64,000 nt of DNA from an uncultured Blautia sp. Its GTDB lineage: Bacteria; Bacillota; Clostridia; Lachnospirales; Lachnospiraceae. Where the stretch lies: contig CAMNTH010000001.1 in NCBI GenBank assembly GCA_946557785.1, positions 62,001-126,000 of the forward strand, written 5' to 3'. The notes under the pieces are model-generated. The model worked only from the letters and a program-made list of their open reading frames with translations, was not told the origin of the DNA and ran no database searches. This document shows, piece after piece, positions 61,318 through 64,000 of this stretch; the stretch's first letter is position 1, and the number at the start of each line of letters is the position of its first letter. Position numbers and translations under genes: made by a program.

Positions 61318-62376
61318 ATGAAGAAAAACAGTGAATTAACTTATAACGAAATATACCAGCAGCCAGCATCCTTTCAGGCAGTAAACGATTCCCTGGAGGA
61401 CATTACCAGGACGCTGGATCAGGTATTTTTCAGCGGAAAAAGCTATGACGAACTGATCTTCACAGGATGTGGGACTTCTTTATATCTTGCTCAGGCTTCC
61501 GCAGCAGCATTTTCAGCGTATACCGGGATTCCTGCAAAAGGTGTTCCCTGCTCAGAGCTGTATTATTTTCCGAAGTCATATGTAAAAGACAGAAACGTAC
61601 TGGTTCTTCCCATTACCAGAAAAAGCTATACCACAGAAGTAAGGATGGCAATTGACAAAGTACGTTCTTATCCTCAGGTGACCACTCTTGCCATTACCTG
61701 TGATAAAGACAGTGAAAAATATAACGATTACTATATTTTATCACCGGATACGGCAGAAGACAGTGTAATTATGACTCGCTCTTTTACCAGCATGGTATAT
61801 ATGGCTGTGATCATGGCTATGTACGTTGGAGGCAGAAAAGAGGAAATTTCCCAGATGGCAGATTATGCTAAAGTTTCTGAAAGGGTTCTGAAGGATATGG
61901 ATAATCTGGCAAAGACAATTATGGAAGAGCGTGAAAATCTGAATCTTTTTGTTACCCTTGGCCAGGGTATTTACTATGGGGTTGCAAATGAGTGTATGAA
62001 TAAAATGAAAGAAATGGGTCTTAGCAATTCTGAAGGATATTATGATCTGGAATACCGCCACGGCCCTATGAGTCTTGTGGATGAAAACACCCTGATCATT
62101 TGCCTGAGCAATCAGGCATGCAGAGAAGGAGATAAGGCTCTTATGGAGCAGATGAAGAGCTATGGGGCCGCAGTTGCAGTTGTTGGCGGGGCATTGGGCG
62201 ATACATTTGACCATATTGCAGATTATGCATATTCCATGGATGAAGGATGGAATGATATGCAGTATAGTGCTATGATCGGATTTATCGGTCAGCTTCTTGG
62301 ATATTATATTGCACAGAGCAAAGGACTGGACGCAGATTCTCCAAGACATCTTACACAGGCAATCGTATTAAAATAG
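61318..62376 (+). CDS. SIS-domain sugar isomerase (AgaS/GlmS-C-like)
   Basis: A 352-residue protein with two SIS domains. The first carries FTGCGTSLYLAQASAAAF and PITRKSYTTEVRMA, where PITRKSYT replaces the GlmS-like S-x-SGET-x-(D/E)T loop. The second has GQGIYYGVANECMNKMKE, then LEYRHGPMSLVDENTLII. The end, DSPRHLTQAIVLK, matches GlmS-like isomerases. Members interconvert aldose and ketose phosphates and may deaminate amino sugars (AgaS). AGGAGG precedes the ATG. Confidence 0.87.
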   Translation: MKKNSELTYNEIYQQPASFQAVNDSLEDITRTLDQVFFSGKSYDELIFTGCGTSLYLAQASAAAFSAYTGIPAKGVPCSELYYFPKSYVKDRNVLVLPITRKSYTTEVRMAIDKVRSYPQVTTLAITCDKDSEKYNDYYILSPDTAEDSVIMTRSFTSMVYMAVIMAMYVGGRKEEISQMADYAKVSERVLKDMDNLAKTIMEERENLNLFVTLGQGIYYGVANECMNKMKEMGLSNSEGYYDLEYRHGPMSLVDENTLIICLSNQACREGDKALMEQMKSYGAAVAVVGGALGDTFDHIADYAYSMDEGWNDMQYSAMIGFIGQLLGYYIAQSKGLDADSPRHLTQAIVLK

Positions 62377-62392
62377 AAAAATCTATTTTTTT
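62371..62392. terminator. Bidirectional terminator containing both stop codons
   Basis: AAATAGA-aaaa-TCTATTT then Ts. The TAG of the SIS gene is in one arm and the TAG of the opposing LacI gene in the other. Confidence 0.65.
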
Positions 62393-63438
62393 AGGTCTTC
62401 AAAGGTTTTTCGGTTCCTGTTCAGCTTGCAGCAGCTATCTCTTTTGGCAATATAGAAAGGCAGTGTAATACGCATGGGAAGCCTGTGGCCGCCGTTAATG
62501 CGGTCAATGAGAGTTTTTGCGGCAATCTTCCCCAGATCCTCCAAGGGGATGTGGATGGTGGTAAGCATGGGAGAAAGGTACTGGGCAGTATCAATATCAT
62601 CCACACTGATAACGGAAATATCTTCAGGAATCCGAAAACCTTTTTCTTTCAGGGCATGAATCACACCGATAGCTGTAGTATCATTGGCGCAGAAAATGGC
62701 AGAAATATCTGCTCTGTTATGTATCAAAGTATTGGCTCCTTTATATCCTCCGTCAGCAGAAAGACGCACGTTGGCAGTGTTTTTCTGAAGAAAAGAAAGG
62801 CCAAGCTTCCCGAGGGCTTCCTTATAGCCGCTGAAACGTACTTCGTTGTTTTGCTCTCCTACATAGCCTATTTTGGTGTGCCCGAGGTTTGCCAGGTAAG
62901 AGACTGCAGTGTAGGAGATATCGCTTCCGTCGCATACAACCTGGTCATACTGATTTCCCATGGGATTCAGCCCTGCATAGATAACGTTTTTATAATTTTG
63001 GGTAAAAAAATGCAGAAGCTGCTGTTCGTAACGGCCTAAAATAACAATGCCGTCCACAGGAAACTGGGAAAGCTGACGTGCGATGTCAGGGTTGGCAATA
63101 TCCATAGCTGTAAAAGAATGGCGGATAAAATAGCTGTTTTTGAAGGCTTCCTGTTCAATAGATTTGGCAATCTGGGAAAAGAAAGGATCGGAAACAGCGG
63201 AATTACTTCTTGCGTAAATACACGCAATGGATTTGGGTACAGCAGTTTGGAATTGGGTATTGTTCCCCATTTTCAAGTTGCGTGCCGTGGCATTTGGCGT
63301 ATACCCGCTTTTGCGTACGATATTCCATATTCGCTCCTGTACCTCAGGACTTGCGGCCTTTGTATTTTTTTGATTAATAACTCTGGAAACAGTGGAAATA
63401 GACACATTTGCTTCCTTGGCGATTTCTTTCAGCGTCAT
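62383..63438 (-). CDS. LacI-family transcriptional regulator 3, paralogue of regulator 1
   Basis: A 351-residue repressor. HTH LKEIAKEANVSISTVSRVIN, effector domain with CDGSDISYTAVSYLANLGH and VDDIDTAQYLSPMLTTIHIPLED, nearly colinear with regulator 1 (GIDDIDTAQYLTPMLTTVHIP). The ATG at 63438 follows GGGGGG. It lies divergent to the NagB-like gene across the AACGTTTG operator at 63526. The two paralogues bracket the whole catabolic cluster. Confidence 0.92.
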   Translation of the reverse strand: MTLKEIAKEANVSISTVSRVINQKNTKAASPEVQERIWNIVRKSGYTPNATARNLKMGNNTQFQTAVPKSIACIYARSNSAVSDPFFSQIAKSIEQEAFKNSYFIRHSFTAMDIANPDIARQLSQFPVDGIVILGRYEQQLLHFFTQNYKNVIYAGLNPMGNQYDQVVCDGSDISYTAVSYLANLGHTKIGYVGEQNNEVRFSGYKEALGKLGLSFLQKNTANVRLSADGGYKGANTLIHNRADISAIFCANDTTAIGVIHALKEKGFRIPEDISVISVDDIDTAQYLSPMLTTIHIPLEDLGKIAAKTLIDRINGGHRLPMRITLPFYIAKRDSCCKLNRNRKTFEDLKK

Positions 63439-63525
63439 AAAGCCCCCCGGATTCATTAAAAAACTTTACAGAAATTATATATAAAATTATACAAGAAATT
63501 CCTTTAAATTACAAGCTATATTAGG

Positions 63526-63539
63526 ACAACGTTTGCGTA
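63526..63539. promoter_or_regulatory. LacI-type operator, copy 4
   Basis: ACAACGTTTGCGTA, 88 nt upstream of the regulator 3 start and just upstream of the promoter of the NagB-like gene. Confidence 0.6.
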
Positions 63540-63567
63540 CTTTTGGGGTAAATTTGCGTTGATTTTG

Positions 63568-63596
63568 TTGAATAAGAATGGGGAATAAATTATAAT
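63568..63596 (+). promoter_or_regulatory. Promoter of NagB-like gene
   Basis: TTGAAT (63568-63573), 17-nt spacer, perfect TATAAT (63591-63596). Confidence 0.75.
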
Positions 63597-63650
63597 AAAA
63601 GTAGTTAATGAGAAGGTCTAAAAAGCAAAAATAAAGGGAGGAAAAATCAC

Positions 63651-64000
63651 ATGGGACATAGTTATTATAGCTATACAAAGGAAGAGCTGACAGGGAATCA
63701 TCCGAAACTTCCTGTGATCGTCATGGAGGATAATGAGGCGGTATTTCGTTCCATGGCAGAAGAGATGGCAAAAGAGATTAAGGAGCACAATGAAAAGGGG
63801 AAAAAGACAGTGCTTATCTGTCCGGTAGGACCAGTAGGCCAGTATCCTTTTTTTGTTGAGATGGTGAATGAGCAGAATATCAGCTTGAAAAATGTCTGGT
63901 TTATTAACATGGACGAGTATCTGGATGATGAGAAGCAGTGGATTGCCAAAGACCATCCTTTAAGCTTCAGAGGATTTATGCAGCGTTCTGTTTACGATAA
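63651..64000 (+). CDS. NagB-family sugar-phosphate isomerase/deaminase, cut by window end
   Basis: The first 116 residues of a glucosamine-6-phosphate deaminase/6-phosphogluconolactonase family protein. FINMDEYLDD is the family Asp-Glu catalytic segment and HPLSFRGFM follows. The usual phosphate loop GxTP appears as CPVGPVGQYP, which may change substrate. GGGAGGAAAA precedes the ATG. It has a promoter and an operator-like site. No stop is reached before the edge. Confidence 0.85.
   Translation, partial: MGHSYYSYTKEELTGNHPKLPVIVMEDNEAVFRSMAEEMAKEIKEHNEKGKKTVLICPVGPVGQYPFFVEMVNEQNISLKNVWFINMDEYLDDEKQWIAKDHPLSFRGFMQRSVYD

Overview
The window looks like the chromosome of a Gram-positive gut anaerobe of the Lachnospiraceae (Clostridia). 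This is inferred from the ribosomal and polymerase genes, AGGAGG-type ribosome binding sites, consensus sigma-A promoters with 17-nt spacers, YesM/YesN-type two-component systems, an ECF sigma/DUF4179 pair and an L10 leader. No tRNA, rRNA or CRISPR array was seen.

Layout. 1-1.36 kb: the end of a mobile element with a large serine recombinase, abutting the 3' remnant of a host gene. 1.5-10.75 kb: a carbohydrate locus (sensor kinase, AraC-type response regulator, sugar ABC importer without its own ATPase, GH95-type fucosidase, SGNH esterase). 10.8-12.9 kb: ECF sigma factor with a DUF4179 membrane partner behind an ECF-type promoter. 12.9-17.1 kb: a yybP-ykoY-type riboswitch ahead of a CaCA cation exchanger, then asparaginase, a small unknown gene, a GNAT protein and ApbE. 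17.2-26.3 kb: L10 leader, rplJ-rplL, rpoB-rpoC. 26.4-32.8 kb: Ser/Thr kinase, PP2C phosphatase and an unknown partner, convergent with a beta-lactamase-fold serine hydrolase and a cell wall amidase. 33.0-37.8 kb: rpsL-rpsG-fusA-tuf.

37.74-47.53 kb: a compact 9.8-kb phage-like element placed exactly in the last codons of tuf. Its left end completes tuf. Its right end carries a second tuf tail that differs only at three wobble positions. It encodes a tyrosine integrase, a probable type I toxin-antitoxin locus, a CI/Cro-like switch, excisionase-like, ERF and DnaC-like replication proteins, a scaffold, a major capsid protein and a sigma factor. It has no terminase, portal, protease or tail genes. 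It also holds an apparently self-standing structured RNA and several short repeat families. 47.6-52.1 kb: conjugative-element remnants and an 895-residue NACHT NTPase, which resembles a defence gene.

52.1-64 kb: a sugar or sulfonate catabolic cluster bracketed by two paralogous LacI regulators. It holds a TauE/SafE exporter, phosphofructokinase, triosephosphate isomerase, a sulfonate-type ABC importer, a third LacI regulator, class II aldolase, a SIS isomerase and the start of a NagB-like gene. A shared AACGTTTG operator-like motif recurs in its intergenic regions. The most novel candidates are the tuf-integrated capsid-bearing mini-element with its RNA, the NACHT protein with an unrecognised N-terminal domain, and the EMP-like sulfonate/sugar cluster.
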